DNA of 64,000 nt. Source: Salinivibrio sp. ES.052. GTDB taxonomy: Bacteria; Pseudomonadota; Gammaproteobacteria; Enterobacterales; Vibrionaceae. The stretch is taken from contig NZ_FSRI01000001.1 of NCBI RefSeq assembly GCF_900141775.1, forward strand, positions 1,830,251-1,894,250, in the 5' to 3' direction. A program made the translations under genes and the position numbers. Of the stretch, positions 40,925 to 51,588 are shown piece after piece (the first letter of the stretch is position 1; each line of letters begins with the position of its first letter). Under the pieces are notes generated by a model, which saw nothing but the letters and a program-made list of their open reading frames with translations, had not been told where the DNA came from and ran no database searches.

Positions 40925-42367
40925 CTAGCGCTTGGGAAGCGGCCAAGCCTTTTCATCTAATTGGCTATGTAACTCAGGGAACCGGCGGCTATCAAACACG
41001 GGAACCCGTCCTAGCGAGCGCTGGGTGTGATAGTCCGTTGCCAAACGTTTAACAATCCCTGAGAGCAATAAAATCGCGATCATGTTGACTAACGCCATCA
41101 TCCCCATCGACGCGTCAGCCAGGGTCCACACTAGCGGCAACTCAGCTAATGCACCAAACATGACCATCCCTAAGACCAGGGCACGGAAATAAGGCAGTGC
41201 CGGACGCAAACGGTCATTAATAAACAGTAAATTCGTCTCTGCATAAGAATAATTGGCAATGATTGAGGTAAAGGCGAAGAAGAAAATCGCGACAGCGACA
41301 AATTGCTCCCCCCAATCGCCAACTTGTGCACTCAGCGCACGCTGTGTTAATTCCACGCCTGTGATCTCCCCGCCGGGGATATACTCCCCGGAGAGAAGAA
41401 TAATGGCCACCGTCGCGGTACAAATCACCAAGGTGTCGACAAAGACACCCAACATTTGCACATAACCCTGAGAGACAGGATGAGGGGGATAAGGCGTCGC
41501 TGAGGCTGCGGCATTAGGGGCTGAGCCCATTCCCGCTTCGTTAGAAAACAAGCCGCGTTTAATGCCCTGAATCATCCCTTGCGCCAAGGTATAACCCAAA
41601 GCCCCCGATGCCGCTTCGTGTAAACCAAACGCACTTTTTATGACAAGACTAAACACCGCCGGGACTTGGTCAAGGTGTGTACTGACCACATACAGCGACA
41701 GAGAGAGATATAACAATGCCATCACAGGGACAATGATTTCTGCCGTCCGAGCTATTTGGCGTAGACCGCCATAAATAATCAATCCACTCACCAGCACCAG
41801 TCCAGCGCCGACATAAGCCGGTGGCCACCCAAATGCCACTTGTGCCGCTTGTGAAATGGAATTGGCTTGAACTGAGTTAAACACCAGTCCGAAAGCAAGG
41901 ATCAGTAAAAGAGAAAAGAGAATGCCCATCCAGCGCATCCCTAGGCCAAGCTCCATATAATAGGCCGGTCCACCACGAAAGTAACCATCTGGATCTTGCA
42001 CTTTATACACCTGAGCCAAGGTGCTTTCTGCAAAAGCGGTCGCCATCCCAAGAAAAGCCATTAACCACATCCAAAATATAGCGCCTGGCCCCCCCAAAGA
42101 TAGCGCCACTGCCACCCCCGCCATATTGCCGGTACCGACTCGCGCCGCGAGCCCGGTACATAGGGCTTGGAAAGACGATATGCTGCTCCCTTCACGACGG
42201 CGGCTATGACGCATAACTGAAAACATATGGGAGAAGTGACGAAATTGCAGGCCGCCCAACTTTAGCGAGAAAAAAACGCCGCCGCCAATGAGCACATAAA
42301 TGAGGACGGAGCCCCAGATCAGGTCATTGATAAAAGTGAGTAGGCTCAACTGACTGTCCCTCGTCAT
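40925..42367 (-). CDS. Sodium:alanine/glycine symporter (AGCS family)
   Basis: Inner-membrane sodium-coupled amino-acid transporter of the AGCS family. The start was set at the ATG at 42367 (MTRDSQLSLLTFINDLIWG), about 480 residues; the ribosome binding site is weak, so this is uncertain. Around ten hydrophobic segments are visible. The family signature is GGPGAIFWMWLMAFLGMATAF followed by ESTLAQVYK, here split. The glycine- and asparagine-rich stretch GLFSNEAGMGSAPNAAA is also typical. It stands alone between yaaA and DUF3545. Confidence 0.93.
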   Translation of the reverse strand: MTRDSQLSLLTFINDLIWGSVLIYVLIGGGVFFSLKLGGLQFRHFSHMFSVMRHSRRREGSSISSFQALCTGLAARVGTGNMAGVAVALSLGGPGAIFWMWLMAFLGMATAFAESTLAQVYKVQDPDGYFRGGPAYYMELGLGMRWMGILFSLLLILAFGLVFNSVQANSISQAAQVAFGWPPAYVGAGLVLVSGLIIYGGLRQIARTAEIIVPVMALLYLSLSLYVVSTHLDQVPAVFSLVIKSAFGLHEAASGALGYTLAQGMIQGIKRGLFSNEAGMGSAPNAAASATPYPPHPVSQGYVQMLGVFVDTLVICTATVAIILLSGEYIPGGEITGVELTQRALSAQVGDWGEQFVAVAIFFFAFTSIIANYSYAETNLLFINDRLRPALPYFRALVLGMVMFGALAELPLVWTLADASMGMMALVNMIAILLLSGIVKRLATDYHTQRSLGRVPVFDSRRFPELHSQLDEKAWPLPKR

Positions 42368-42588
42368 GATTAAAAGGAATGATTTTACGCGGCGCAATCT
42401 TCGCGTGAACCACTCACAAGGTCAATTTAAACCCGTTGCGGTTGGGTGAATAGTCACTATTTTAAAAAATCAGTGATAATGCTCTCATAAAAACTTCATC
42501 TTGCTGCCATAAATGAGAAATAGTTCAATTTTATGTTGGGGGCTAGTGTGGTATTTAAAACCTAACCGCAAGGTGAAAAGAGGTGAAT

Positions 42589-42768
42589 ATGGAAAACATT
42601 GCCTTTAACGATCTGTTCGAGCAAGACAAGCCACAACGCAGCGGACGCGCAAAACCAGTCAAACGTAAATGGAGAGAAATTGAAGCGCTGAAAGATAAAC
42701 AGCGGCTAAAAAAAGAATTGGAGGACATCGATATTTTTGGCGACTTCTCTCAACTGGACCTCGATTAA
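42589..42768 (+). CDS. DUF3545 family small protein
   Basis: Short acidic/basic protein of unknown function known mainly from Vibrionaceae and relatives. The ATG at 42589 has AGAGG 5 bases upstream; a GTG at 42583 is in frame but lies within the ribosome binding site. The 59 residues contain the family core KRKWREIEALKDKQRLKKEL and an acidic Phe/Leu-rich tail. A strong terminator follows, so it is probably transcribed alone. It is divergent from the AGCS transporter. Confidence 0.88.
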   Translation: MENIAFNDLFEQDKPQRSGRAKPVKRKWREIEALKDKQRLKKELEDIDIFGDFSQLDLD

Positions 42769-42792
42769 CTCACCCTCAACATAGGATTGCTA

Positions 42793-42820
42793 AAAGGTGC
42801 TCGGCGAGCACCTTTTTTTT
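42793..42820 (+). terminator. Rho-independent terminator after the DUF3545 gene
   Basis: AAGGTGCTC/GAGCACCTT hairpin with a two-base loop and a run of eight T, between the convergent DUF3545 and ung genes. Confidence 0.88.
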
Positions 42821-42843
42821 CACCCGCCATGTAACCTCAATGA

Positions 42844-43527
42844 CTACGTATCCTCTAAATGAGGCTGCCAGTCGATAGGGGCTTTCCCCTGCTCAGCCAA
42901 CAGTGCATTGGTTTGAGAAAAGTGCTTGCAGCCCAAAAAACCACGATGAGCTGAAAGCGGAGATGGATGAGGCGCGGTCAATACATGGTGACGCGTTCTA
43001 TCAATCGCTTTGCCCTTTTTCTGCGCATGAGCGCCCCACAATAAAAAGATAACGCCCTCACATTGCTGATTGACCGCCTCTATCACGCGATCGGTAAAGG
43101 TTTCCCAGCCGAGTTTCGCGTGGGAGTGAGCGTTGCCCTGCTCCACGGTAAGCACAGTATTGAGTAACAATACTCCCTGCTCCGCCCAGGTTTTTAAGTA
43201 ACCATGCGTTGGTATCTGAAAGCCTTCAATATCAGTGGCAAGCTCTTTATAAATATTGACCAATGAAGGCGGTGTTTTCACGCCTGGTAACACAGAAAAA
43301 CACAGCCCATGCGCTTGGTTAGGACCGTGATACGGATCTTGACCAAGAACGACCACTTTAATGTCCCCGAGTTCAGTAAAGCGAAAAGCGTTAAATACAT
43401 CCTCTTTAGGAGGAAACACCGTCACGCCACTGGCTCTCGCGTTTTCAACATAGGCCAGCGTATCGCGAAAATACGCTTGTTGTTTTTCATCGGCCAGCAC
43501 TTGCTGCCACGTTTGCGCCTGAGTCAT
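42844..43527 (-). CDS. ung: Uracil-DNA glycosylase
   Basis: Removes uracil from DNA to start base-excision repair. The 227 residues carry the water-activating motif [13 protein letters not shown] (Asp64) and the C-terminal [11 protein letters not shown]. It lies opposite grcA, the same neighbourhood as ung and yfiD in E. coli, but with an extra 600 bases between. Confidence 0.97.
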   Translation of the reverse strand: MTQAQTWQQVLADEKQQAYFRDTLAYVENARASGVTVFPPKEDVFNAFRFTELGDIKVVVLGQDPYHGPNQAHGLCFSVLPGVKTPPSLVNIYKELATDIEGFQIPTHGYLKTWAEQGVLLLNTVLTVEQGNAHSHAKLGWETFTDRVIEAVNQQCEGVIFLLWGAHAQKKGKAIDRTRHHVLTAPHPSPLSAHRGFLGCKHFSQTNALLAEQGKAPIDWQPHLEDT

Positions 43528-43580
43528 GGTTACTCCTTATCATCACGTTAGCGCTATTTTAACGAGGCAGCAGGGGAAAA

Positions 43581-43706
43581 TCAGTGTGTCGTGCGATCTT
43601 TTGTTCGCTCCGTGTGTGCGTGGTAGTGACGCTGACAGCGACCTTGAACGGCCCGATTTGGGGTCGGTAAGCTAGCGCGTGTGATCGTCATGGTTGGCTT
43701 CATCAT
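43581..43706 (-). CDS. Possible small basic protein (41 residues), unknown
   Basis: Not recognised. The ATG at 43706 is preceded by AAGGAG with a 6-base spacer, the best ribosome binding site for any short frame in this window. The translation begins MMKPTMTITRASLPTP and is rich in Arg, His and Thr with one Cys; there is no membrane segment or known motif. Upstream lie tandem 16-base repeats and a 20-base palindrome that could carry regulation. The C-terminal end lies close to ung, which is on the same strand. Without comparison it may also be a chance frame. Confidence 0.45.
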   Translation of the reverse strand: MMKPTMTITRASLPTPNRAVQGRCQRHYHAHTERTKDRTTH

Positions 43707-43719
43707 AGGTCGCTCCTTA

Positions 43720-43751
43720 TCTCTGCGAACGGATTTCTCTGCGAACGAATT
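43720..43751. repeat. Two 16-base tandem repeats
   Basis: TCTCTGCGAACGGATT (43720-43735) is followed directly by TCTCTGCGAACGAATT (43736-43751), one mismatch. They lie just upstream of the ribosome binding site of the small minus-strand ORF. Confidence 0.8.
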
Positions 43752-43769
43752 GCCTTTATGCAAAGGCAA
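43750..43769. repeat. Perfect 8-bp inverted repeat
   Basis: TTGCCTTT and AAAGGCAA are separated by ATGC, abutting the tandem repeats. It may be a hairpin in a leader or an operator. Confidence 0.75.
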
Positions 43770-44050
43770 GGTTAGCTATGAAATATTGATGCCAACTTTA
43801 TAAAAACAATAAAATCATACACTTAAAAATATACAGTGCATTTTCACACCACCATTGTACCTAGGTGGTGCAATACTGCCTCTTGATGGCACATAAAGCG
43901 AGACTTTCATTTGTGGTAAAATAACAACAATATAAACATCATCAATACAAGCACGCATGCCTCTTCGTCCCCCAATGGGCGACCACATACCAATAACACG
44001 GCTTTCTTTTGATACAAGATAAATATCAAACAATTAAAGCAGATTAAAAT

Positions 44051-44064
44051 TTGACCCAAATCAA
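44051..44064 (+). promoter_or_regulatory. FNR-type binding site upstream of grcA
   Basis: TTGACCCAAATCAA matches the FNR consensus TTGAT-N4-ATCAA at 9 of 10 fixed positions. A TATATA -10 element lies at 44087-44092, which would put the site centre near -41.5, the class II activator position. This agrees with known anaerobic induction of grcA/yfiD by FNR in E. coli. Confidence 0.72.
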
Positions 44065-44154
44065 AATACCCACATCAATAACAAGGTATATATAAGGTTC
44101 AAAAATGATGAAATCTTACATCATTAAAGTCACTATCAATAAAGGGGATAGGCC

Positions 44155-44532
44155 ATGATCACCGGCATTCAAGTAACCTCAGCGGCCAATGATGACCTTA
44201 TTAACTCTATCTGGCTGATCAATAAAGACGCAGATCAAGCCCGTTGTGTTTGTGCTAAGCAGGGCTTTGAAGCAGATCAAGAAGTTGCTTTGTCTTCTTT
44301 GGGTGAGTTTGACTATCGCGAAGTCAACATCGAAACCCAAGCCGTTAACGAAGGCGGTCAGCATCTCAATGTGAATGTATTGAAGCGTGAAACCTTGGAA
44401 GATGCAGCGAAGCATCCAGAAAAGTACCCTCAGCTGACCATTCGCGTATCAGGGTATGCCGTCCGTTTTAACTCGCTCACGCCTGAGCAACAACGCGACG
44501 TCATTACCCGTACCTTTACCAGCTCACTGTAA
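44155..44532 (+). CDS. grcA: Autonomous glycyl radical cofactor GrcA
   Basis: Spare glycyl-radical domain that replaces the damaged C-terminus of pyruvate formate-lyase (yfiD in E. coli). The 125 residues resemble the PflB C-terminus. The radical glycine is Gly100 in [14 protein letters not shown] good ribosome binding site (AAGGGGATAGG) precedes the ATG. Its FNR-type promoter fits anaerobic or microaerobic use. Confidence 0.97.
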   Translation: MITGIQVTSAANDDLINSIWLINKDADQARCVCAKQGFEADQEVALSSLGEFDYREVNIETQAVNEGGQHLNVNVLKRETLEDAAKHPEKYPQLTIRVSGYAVRFNSLTPEQQRDVITRTFTSSL

Positions 44533-44550
44533 AAGGTCGGTATGTTAATC

Positions 44551-44579
44551 AAAAAGCCCGCTGAATCAGCGGGCTTTTT
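44551..44579. terminator. Bidirectional terminator between grcA and thrC
   Basis: AAAAAGCCCGCTGA/TCAGCGGGCTTTTT symmetrical hairpin serves both the plus-strand grcA and the minus-strand thr operon. Confidence 0.9.
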
Positions 44580-44583
44580 GGGG

Positions 44584-45873
44584 TTAAGTGTTTGCGTTCA
44601 ATGTAAACAAATACGCCCTTAAAGCTTCAAAGTCGGCATCTTGCTCGCTCGACAAAAGTGCCATCTTTGCATGCTTAGCCAACGGACCAGGCAGTGGAAT
44701 GTCTTTTCCTAAAATCGCGTCGACCGACTCTTTAAATTTTGCCGGATGAGCCGTGCACAAGAATATTCCCTCTTCATCCGCGTCGAGTTGCTGCTCAAGT
44801 AACCGATAGGCAATCGCCCCATGCGGCTCACATAAGTAACCCGCTTGTGATAATGCACGTAAGCTTTCAGCCGTCTCCTCATCGTCTAAGCGGCCAGAAG
44901 CGAGATCGCCCAGAGCCCATTGCTGACGGCGGAAAAGCTCTTCAATTCGAGGCCAATTATTAGGCTGACTGACATCCATGGCATTAGACAAGGTCGCCAC
45001 AGTTTGGTGCGGCGTCCACTCGCCCGACGCCAAATAACGCGGTACGGTATCGTTCGCGTTCGTGCCTGCGATAAAACGCTTAATGGGTAATCCCATCGCC
45101 TTGGCCAACAAGCCAGCCGTCAGGTTACCAAAGTTCCCACTCGGTACCGACACCACCAATTGGTCACGTTTATGCTTCGGTATCTGTGCGACCGCCTCAA
45201 AGTAGTAGCAAATTTGCGCCATTAAGCGACTAATATTGATCGAGTTCGCCGAGTTAAGCCCAATGGTCTGACGAAGCTCACCGTCATCAAAGGCTTGCTT
45301 AACCAAGTGCTGGCAATCATCGAAAGTGCCGTTAATGGCCACGGTATGGATATTGCCACCTAGGGTACAGAACAGTTTTTCCTGCAGTGGGCTTATCTTT
45401 CCTTTCGGGTACAGGATCACCACATCAATATTGTCGATACCATAAAACGCATGAGCAACCGCGGCGCCGGTATCGCCTGAGGTGGCCGTTAAGATAGTGA
45501 TCTTTTTACCATCAGAGACCGCGGCAATCGACTGCGCCATAAAACGGCCGCCAAAGTCTTTAAACGCCAAGGTTGGACCATGAAAGAGCTCCAAGGCATG
45601 TATACGCTCACCGATTTTTTTAACTGGCGCTTCAAAATCAAAGGCTTGAGAGACCAGTTCACTGACTTGGCTTTTTGGCAGTTCATCACCAATCAGTGCC
45701 GATAGAATCTCAGTACTGCGCTCAACCAATGGCATAGCCAGTAAGGCGTCCATATCGTCAAACTGAGGCAAAGCATCGGGAAAAAATAGCCCTTGCCCGC
45801 GCCCTAGGCCTTGCTGAACCGCTTGAGAGAAGGACACGGTTTCACTGTGATCTTTGATGTTGTAAAGCTTCAT
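44584..45873 (-). CDS. thrC: Threonine synthase
   Basis: Last step of threonine synthesis: PLP-dependent conversion of O-phosphohomoserine to threonine. The 429 residues match the E. coli form in length. The PLP lysine is Lys105 in [10 protein letters not shown], and the phosphate loop [12 protein letters not shown] follows. It overlaps the thrB stop by 4 bases and ends at a shared terminator. Confidence 0.97.
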   Translation of the reverse strand: MKLYNIKDHSETVSFSQAVQQGLGRGQGLFFPDALPQFDDMDALLAMPLVERSTEILSALIGDELPKSQVSELVSQAFDFEAPVKKIGERIHALELFHGPTLAFKDFGGRFMAQSIAAVSDGKKITILTATSGDTGAAVAHAFYGIDNIDVVILYPKGKISPLQEKLFCTLGGNIHTVAINGTFDDCQHLVKQAFDDGELRQTIGLNSANSINISRLMAQICYYFEAVAQIPKHKRDQLVVSVPSGNFGNLTAGLLAKAMGLPIKRFIAGTNANDTVPRYLASGEWTPHQTVATLSNAMDVSQPNNWPRIEELFRRQQWALGDLASGRLDDEETAESLRALSQAGYLCEPHGAIAYRLLEQQLDADEEGIFLCTAHPAKFKESVDAILGKDIPLPGPLAKHAKMALLSSEQDADFEALRAYLFTLNANT

Positions 45874-46829
45874 GCATGACTTCCTATTTCTTTTGCGCCT
45901 TGTCCATCAATGCGACATACATGAACAAAGCCATCATTATTTTGTACGTACTGCTCGCGCAGCCATTGCGCTAAACGCTCTGCCACCTGCCGATCGTCAC
46001 AGATACTAAACAAGGTCGGCCCTGAGCCAGAGATGCCTGTTGCCAGTGCGCCACAGCTTTCCGCGTACTCTCTCGCCTCGGCAAAGCCAGGGAGTAATTT
46101 TTGACGGTACGGTTCTGCAATGACGTCGCAAATTAAACTGGCCGCTAGTTTAGGCTGTTGGGTGTGACAGGCATGAATAAATCCCCCGAGATAACGGCCA
46201 TGTGCGATCAGATCCTGACGGCGGTATTGCGCGGGCAAAATGCTACGCGCCTCAGCCGTTGATACCTTGATCCCAGGGTACGCCATCACCCAATACCAGT
46301 TGGCAAAATGTGGCACCGCTTGGCTAATCACACCTTGGCTTTCGAGCATCAACTGTAACCCACCGAGATAACAAGGTGCGACATTATCATAATGTAAGCT
46401 GCCTGATATCGACGCTTCCATTTCGCCCATTAACGCCAGCATAGTGGTTTCATCCAGCGCATGATGGTGAAAACGGTTTAGTGCATCCAACGCGGCCACG
46501 ATTGAACAAGCACTAGAGCCTAGCCCCGATCCGATCGGCATATTTTTTTCCAATAACATGGCCACCGGTTTCACTGACTGATTCTTTGTCTTCAACGCCT
46601 CGGCATACGCTAGGTAAGCTTTGTAAACAATATTATCTTGCTCGTTACGCGGCAGTTTATCGGTAAAACGTCCTTGGCAACGTAATGAAAAGGGCGATTC
46701 TCCGCCATCTGCTACCTCAACGACATCACCGAGTAAGCTCCCATCAATAGGGCTCACTGCCGCGCCCAAGACATCAAATCCAACACTCACATTGCCAATC
46801 GATGCTGGCGCATACACACGTACTGTCAT
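45870..46829 (-). CDS. thrB: Homoserine kinase
   Basis: GHMP-family kinase that phosphorylates homoserine. The 319 residues carry the ATP-binding GHMP motif [12 protein letters not shown] and the C-terminal [13 protein letters not shown]. It begins 2 bases after thrA ends. Confidence 0.97.
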   Translation of the reverse strand: MTVRVYAPASIGNVSVGFDVLGAAVSPIDGSLLGDVVEVADGGESPFSLRCQGRFTDKLPRNEQDNIVYKAYLAYAEALKTKNQSVKPVAMLLEKNMPIGSGLGSSACSIVAALDALNRFHHHALDETTMLALMGEMEASISGSLHYDNVAPCYLGGLQLMLESQGVISQAVPHFANWYWVMAYPGIKVSTAEARSILPAQYRRQDLIAHGRYLGGFIHACHTQQPKLAASLICDVIAEPYRQKLLPGFAEAREYAESCGALATGISGSGPTLFSICDDRQVAERLAQWLREQYVQNNDGFVHVCRIDGQGAKEIGSHA

Positions 46830-46831
46830 GG

Positions 46832-49291
46832 TTACACTCCTAACTTCCAGCCAAGCGTACGCATTAAGTCAGCAAACACCCCTGCGGCAGTGACCGCCGT
46901 ACCCGCCCCGTAACCACGAAGCACGAGCGGGATCGGCTGATAATAGCGGCTGTAGAATGCCAGTGCGTTTTCACCGTCTTTAATTTTATTCATTGGATCA
47001 TCCGCTGCGACCGCTTGGATTTTGACAAAGCATTTGCCGTTTTCGATTCCACCAATATAACGCAATACTTTTCCGTCTTGTCCCGCTTGCTCTGACCATT
47101 GCTTAAAGTAAGCATCCGCTTCAGGAAGCCGCGCCATAAAGCTATCGACGTCGCCGGATTGATCAAAGCCTGGAGGTAAGGCTGGCTCGACATCGACGTC
47201 ATCTAGCTCAAGATCCATACCGGCTTCACGGGCCAATATAAGCAGCTTGCGCGCCACATCCATTCCTGAAAGATCATCGCGTGGATCCGGTTCGGTAAAG
47301 CCATTTTCACGCGCCACATTCGTGGCCTCGCTGAAACTGGCACCTTCGTCCAGTTTGCCAAAAATATGGGAAAGTGAGCCAGACAAGATCCCAGAAAAGC
47401 GTGAAAGTTCATCCCCGGCTGCGATCAGGTTTTGCAGATTTTCAATCACCGGCAAGCCTGCACCCACCGTGGTTTCATACATAAATTTACGGTGCGTCGC
47501 GCGTGCTGCCTGACGTAATTGATGGTAATACGCCATGCTACTTGTATTCGCCTTTTTGTTGGGCGTGATCACATGGAAGCCAGCCCGCAAGAAGTCCGTA
47601 TATTGATCGGCGACCTGCTGATCCGCGGTACAGTCAATCAATACTGGGTTAATAATGTGGTTACGTTGTACTAGTTGGATCATCCCTGCCAAACTAAAGT
47701 TCGAAAGGTGATTCGGCAACTCATCACGCCAGCTATTCAAATCGATACCTTGGCTGTTCAGCCACATGCCTTTGCTGTTGGCTAAACCACACACCCGCAT
47801 CACTATCCCTTGCTGTTGCAGTTTGGCCTGCTGACGGCGAATTTGTTCGATAAGCTCGCCACCGACTCCACCAACACCCACAATAAACACATCCAAGTGA
47901 TGCTGGCTATTAAATAAGTTCTCATGGCAGGCTTTCACGGCTTCTGACACTCGCTCAGAAGGAACCACGGCTGAAATCGCGCGCTCGGATGAGCCTTGGG
48001 CAATAGCAACAATATTGACGTTGACTTCCGCCAGTGATGTGAAAAAGCGTGAGGCCACCCCTTTTGAGGTCCGCATCCCATCACCCACTAAGGAAACAAT
48101 CGAGAGATCATCAATAAACTCGACCGGTTCGAGTAAGCCATCTTTCAGCTCGAGTTCAAAATGGATGCTCAGTGCTTTCTCTGCTTTTGCTTTATCTTGG
48201 CTTTGAATACAAAAACTGATGCTGTACTCAGAGGAGGATTGAGTAATCAAAACAATCGACACGCCTGCCGACGACATGGCGCCAAACACGCGCGAGGCCA
48301 TCCCTACCATCCCTTTCATACCTGGGCCGGACAAATTAACCATGCTGAGATCACTTAATGTCGTGATCCCCTTAATCGCTAATTTGTCTTCACCACTGTC
48401 TTCGCCAATCAAGGTGCCTTCGCCTTGCGGATTAGCGGTATTTTTAATCAAACAAGGAATATGGAAACGGGCGATCGGCGCAATAGTTTTGGGGTGCAAC
48501 ACCTTCGCGCCAAAATAAGACAGCTCCATAGCTTCTTGATAACTGAGCGATTTTAGCAAACGAGCGTCAGGCACAAGGCGCGGATCACAGTTATAGACAC
48601 CATCAACATCGGTCCAAATCTCACAGCATTCCGCTCGCACACAAGCAGCAAGCACCGCCGCTGAATAGTCGGATCCATTGCGCCCTAAGGTCACCAGTTC
48701 ACCACTTTCATTACCGGCCATAAAACCAGGCATCAGACCAATATGCTGTGCGGGAATGGGCGATTGCTTAAAACGCTGTGACGACATTTCAATATCCACC
48801 TCAGCACTTAAATAGTTGCCCGAGGCGGCAAAATAATCCACAGGATCAATATCGAACACCGCATATCCACGTGCCTCTAACAAGGCATGCATGGCTGCTA
48901 CCGATAACCGCTCACCTTTACTAACAACTCGCGCATAAGTGCTGTCTGGGCACAAGCCTAACAGGCTCATACCGTGGACATATTGGCGTAACTGCCCAAG
49001 GCTACGTGTCAATTTATCGAACAGAGGCTGGGTTTCAAGGTTGGGTTGTCGCTCGGCGAGACCATGAAATAAATTGATAAAACGCTGCTCTAACTCTTTA
49101 AGCGGTAACTCTGCCTCACCATACTTGACAGTGTTCTCAATCACTGACACTAAAATATTGGTAACCTTAGCAGGAGCAGACAACACCACGGACACGTCAC
49201 TCTGTCCTTGATTACTCACGATGATATCGGCAGCGCGACTGAATCGCTCGGCATCAGCTAGTGATGTACCACCAAATTTTAAAACTCGCAT
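46832..49291 (-). CDS. thrA: Bifunctional aspartokinase I / homoserine dehydrogenase I
   Basis: First and third steps of threonine synthesis from aspartate. The start was set at the ATG at 49291 ([17 protein letters not shown]), giving 819 residues; the open frame extends upstream through the attenuator. The aspartokinase domain has KFGGTS and [15 protein letters not shown]. Two ACT regulatory repeats follow ([18 protein letters not shown]). The homoserine dehydrogenase domain has the NAD fold [11 protein letters not shown], and [24 protein letters not shown]. The layout matches ThrA rather than MetL. Confidence 0.97.
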   Translation of the reverse strand: MRVLKFGGTSLADAERFSRAADIIVSNQGQSDVSVVLSAPAKVTNILVSVIENTVKYGEAELPLKELEQRFINLFHGLAERQPNLETQPLFDKLTRSLGQLRQYVHGMSLLGLCPDSTYARVVSKGERLSVAAMHALLEARGYAVFDIDPVDYFAASGNYLSAEVDIEMSSQRFKQSPIPAQHIGLMPGFMAGNESGELVTLGRNGSDYSAAVLAACVRAECCEIWTDVDGVYNCDPRLVPDARLLKSLSYQEAMELSYFGAKVLHPKTIAPIARFHIPCLIKNTANPQGEGTLIGEDSGEDKLAIKGITTLSDLSMVNLSGPGMKGMVGMASRVFGAMSSAGVSIVLITQSSSEYSISFCIQSQDKAKAEKALSIHFELELKDGLLEPVEFIDDLSIVSLVGDGMRTSKGVASRFFTSLAEVNVNIVAIAQGSSERAISAVVPSERVSEAVKACHENLFNSQHHLDVFIVGVGGVGGELIEQIRRQQAKLQQQGIVMRVCGLANSKGMWLNSQGIDLNSWRDELPNHLSNFSLAGMIQLVQRNHIINPVLIDCTADQQVADQYTDFLRAGFHVITPNKKANTSSMAYYHQLRQAARATHRKFMYETTVGAGLPVIENLQNLIAAGDELSRFSGILSGSLSHIFGKLDEGASFSEATNVARENGFTEPDPRDDLSGMDVARKLLILAREAGMDLELDDVDVEPALPPGFDQSGDVDSFMARLPEADAYFKQWSEQAGQDGKVLRYIGGIENGKCFVKIQAVAADDPMNKIKDGENALAFYSRYYQPIPLVLRGYGAGTAVTAAGVFADLMRTLGWKLGV

Positions 49292-49316
49292 CCGTTTACG
49301 ACCTCTCTCTTTAAGA

Positions 49317-49357
49317 TAAAAAAAAGCCCGTACCTGGGAGGGTACGGGCTTTTTTTG
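49317..49357 (-). terminator. thr operon attenuator terminator
   Basis: A 14-bp stem AAAAAGCCCGTACC/GGTACGGGCTTTTT with a six-base loop and flanking A and T runs lies between the thrL leader peptide and thrA. With the Thr/Ile-codon-rich leader this is a classic translation-coupled attenuator. Confidence 0.92.
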
Positions 49358-49371
49358 GAATTCTGTGCGTA

Positions 49372-49446
49372 TCAGCCCGCACCAACACAAAATGTGCCAG
49401 TAATAATGGTGGTTGTGGTGGTCAGGGTGCTGATCGTTAGTTGCAT
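49372..49446 (-). CDS. thrL: thr operon leader peptide
   Basis: 24-residue regulatory peptide [20 protein letters not shown] followed by VGAG. It has nine threonine and three isoleucine codons, so ribosome stalling when either charged tRNA is scarce should disrupt the downstream terminator. It ends 15 bases before the terminator stem-loop region. The ribosome binding site is weak. Confidence 0.92.
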   Translation of the reverse strand: MQLTISTLTTTTTIITGTFCVGAG

Positions 49447-49486
49447 GTGTGCTGCGTTTATCATTTATATTGTTGAGTTCCTCTTA

Positions 49487-49515
49487 GGTGTATCGAATCA
49501 TGCCGCCGAGGTCAA
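49487..49515 (-). promoter_or_regulatory. Candidate promoter of the thr operon
   Basis: On the minus strand TTGACC (49515-49510), a 17-base spacer and TACACC (49492-49487), about 40 bases before thrL. The -10 is poor. This stretch also lies upstream of aceK, so divergent promoters share it. Confidence 0.4.
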
Positions 49516-49597
49516 CAAAAAAGTGATGCTGATTGCTTTTTCAACAAAACTCTGCGAGCTTGAACGAGGGAAAAGCGATGTCCACAAAGGAGCGCAA

Positions 49598-51337
49598 ATG
49601 ACACAGGAAGCCATGGCGCAACTGGTAGCGAACACCATATTACAAGGCTCGGATGCCATGTATGGCCGATTTTTAGATGTCACCTCCGGCGCACAAGAGC
49701 GCTTTGAGCAACAAGAATGGAAAAGTGTTCAGCTTGCGCTTAAAACACGTATTCATTTTTATGATCATCACGTTGGCTTAGTCAGCCAACAGCTCCGTGC
49801 CATGCTAGGAAAAGAGCACACCACACGTTCGTTTTTGATGGCCGTGAAAGCCGCTTATATCAAGCTGCTGGACGACTATCCTCGCTACGATATTGCAGAG
49901 AGTTTTTTTAACTCTGTCTACTGTCGAATTTTTGAACATCGCAATATTCGCCGCGACAAACTCTTTGTGCAAAGCGCTCAGGGGGGGCGGATCCCGAAGT
50001 ACCCCACTCCGCTGCTACGCCGGTTTCAATCTCAGGCGGGTATTTATGCAACGTTAGAACGGATGTTAGATAGTACGCCCTTCACATTACCTTGGCGAGA
50101 TAGGGCCGGTGATATCAAGCGCATCACCCAGATACTGCAAGCGCGCTTTGGCCCTCAGCTCACCATGAGCTTTACTCTCGAAATGGTGCGCCAGCCCTTT
50201 TTCCGTAATAAAGGGGCGTACCTTATTGGTCGGTTAGATATGGCGAATCAACGCCGGCCTTTAGTGTTGCCGTTGGCCATTTCTGAGCAAGGCGAGCTGT
50301 ATATCGATGCCTGCATCACCGACAGTGATGATGTTAGCATTGTGTTTGGCTTTGCCCGCTCCTACTTTATGGTATATGCCCCCGTCCCTGCCGCCTTGGT
50401 CGACTTTCTCAATCAATTAATGCCCAATAAAACGCCCGCAGAGCTTTACACCGCCATCGGCTGTCAAAAGCACGGCAAAACCGAGCTATATCGTGAATTT
50501 CTTCACCATTTGGACAACTCAGACGACTTATTTGATATCGCCCCGGGGGTGAAAGGCATGGTGATGTCGGTATTTACGCTGCCCTCTTACGGCTTTGTAT
50601 TTAAAATCATCAAAGACAAGTTTGCGCCACAAAAGCAAATGACTCACGCCCAAGTCCGAGAGAAGTACCGGCTGGTAAAAGAGCATGATCGTGTGGGCCG
50701 TATGGCGGATACCCAGGAATACCGTAATTTTATTTTCCCACGAGATCGATTTAGCGATACGTTAATTGACGAATTGCTCGAGGTCGCTCCTTCATGCATC
50801 ACGGTAACCGATAGCGAAGTGCGTATTCGCCATCTTTATATGGAGCGACGCATGATCCCACTCAATATTTATTTAGAACAAGCAACGCCGGAATCCATCA
50901 CCCAAGCGGTGCAGGAATATGGGGATGCGCTAAAAGAGCTGGCCGCGGCCAACATCTTTGCGGGAGATATGTTATTTAAAAACTTTGGGGTCAGCCGCCA
51001 CAATAGAGTGATTTTTTACGATTACGATGAAATCGCCTACCTCACTGACGTCAATTTCCGGCGCATTCCACCGCCCCGCTACCCTGAGGATGAATTAGCC
51101 GCAGAGCCCTGGTATAGCGTGGGAGAAAACGATGTATTTCCTGAAGAATTCCGCACTTTTTTGCTGGTCAATCGCGCCGTCGCGGAAGAATTTGATCGCT
51201 TGCATCCAGCACTTTTTGACGCGGCATATTGGCAAAAACTGCAAAGTCAGGTGAAGGCGGGATATTTTCACGACGTCCGTCCATATAGCGACAATAACTG
51301 TTTAAAGCCTACGACGATGTCGGTAAAACCGGCGTAA
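49598..51337 (+). CDS. aceK: Isocitrate dehydrogenase kinase/phosphatase
   Basis: Phosphorylates or dephosphorylates isocitrate dehydrogenase to switch flux between the TCA cycle and the glyoxylate shunt. The ATG at 49598 has AAGGAG five bases upstream and gives 579 residues, like E. coli AceK. The frame is open for 81 codons more, but that part is the antisense of the thr leader. Recognisable stretches: [20 protein letters not shown], the nucleotide-loop [20 protein letters not shown] with KDKFAPQK, and [19 protein letters not shown]. In E. coli it ends the aceBAK operon; here aceB and aceA are not adjacent. Confidence 0.96.
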   Translation: MTQEAMAQLVANTILQGSDAMYGRFLDVTSGAQERFEQQEWKSVQLALKTRIHFYDHHVGLVSQQLRAMLGKEHTTRSFLMAVKAAYIKLLDDYPRYDIAESFFNSVYCRIFEHRNIRRDKLFVQSAQGGRIPKYPTPLLRRFQSQAGIYATLERMLDSTPFTLPWRDRAGDIKRITQILQARFGPQLTMSFTLEMVRQPFFRNKGAYLIGRLDMANQRRPLVLPLAISEQGELYIDACITDSDDVSIVFGFARSYFMVYAPVPAALVDFLNQLMPNKTPAELYTAIGCQKHGKTELYREFLHHLDNSDDLFDIAPGVKGMVMSVFTLPSYGFVFKIIKDKFAPQKQMTHAQVREKYRLVKEHDRVGRMADTQEYRNFIFPRDRFSDTLIDELLEVAPSCITVTDSEVRIRHLYMERRMIPLNIYLEQATPESITQAVQEYGDALKELAAANIFAGDMLFKNFGVSRHNRVIFYDYDEIAYLTDVNFRRIPPPRYPEDELAAEPWYSVGENDVFPEEFRTFLLVNRAVAEEFDRLHPALFDAAYWQKLQSQVKAGYFHDVRPYSDNNCLKPTTMSVKPA

Positions 51338-51588
51338 TTATTGCTTTTCTTTATATTGTTAGAGGTCGTCAAAAAATCGTTTAACGTCTCCGCGTTGTAT
51401 CACGTCGATGCGCCAGAACGCCAAGGTGACAACGATATTGATCGACAAATATTTGGCGGTTCTCTCTCGATGTTGTCGCATCAAGATCGAAGATATTTCT
51501 ATGTACAGATATAACTATCGACAAATCAGCATATTTTTTGTCTACACTGAAAGCATCGCGATAAGCGCGAGTCACTCCCCAGCTAAGC

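Larger units (their letters stand above)
43528..44154. other. ung-grcA intergenic region with stacked repeats
   Basis: 627 bases, A+T-rich toward grcA. From left to right it holds a possible 41-residue ORF on the minus strand with a strong ribosome binding site, two 16-base tandem repeats, a perfect 8-bp inverted repeat, a 7-bp inverted repeat (CACCACC 43847-43853 and GGTGGTG 43864-43870), and the grcA promoter with an FNR-type site. Confidence 0.7.

Noticed and set aside
43815-44033. 72-codon minus-strand frame between ung and grcA
   Set aside because: A+T-rich, no ribosome binding site, and it runs over a 7-bp inverted repeat.
49355-49597. N-terminal extension of aceK by 81 codons with a Val-rich hydrophobic stretch
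   Set aside because: It is the antisense of the thr leader: the run of valine codons is the complement of the threonine codons. The ATG at 49598 has the ribosome binding site and the family N-terminus.
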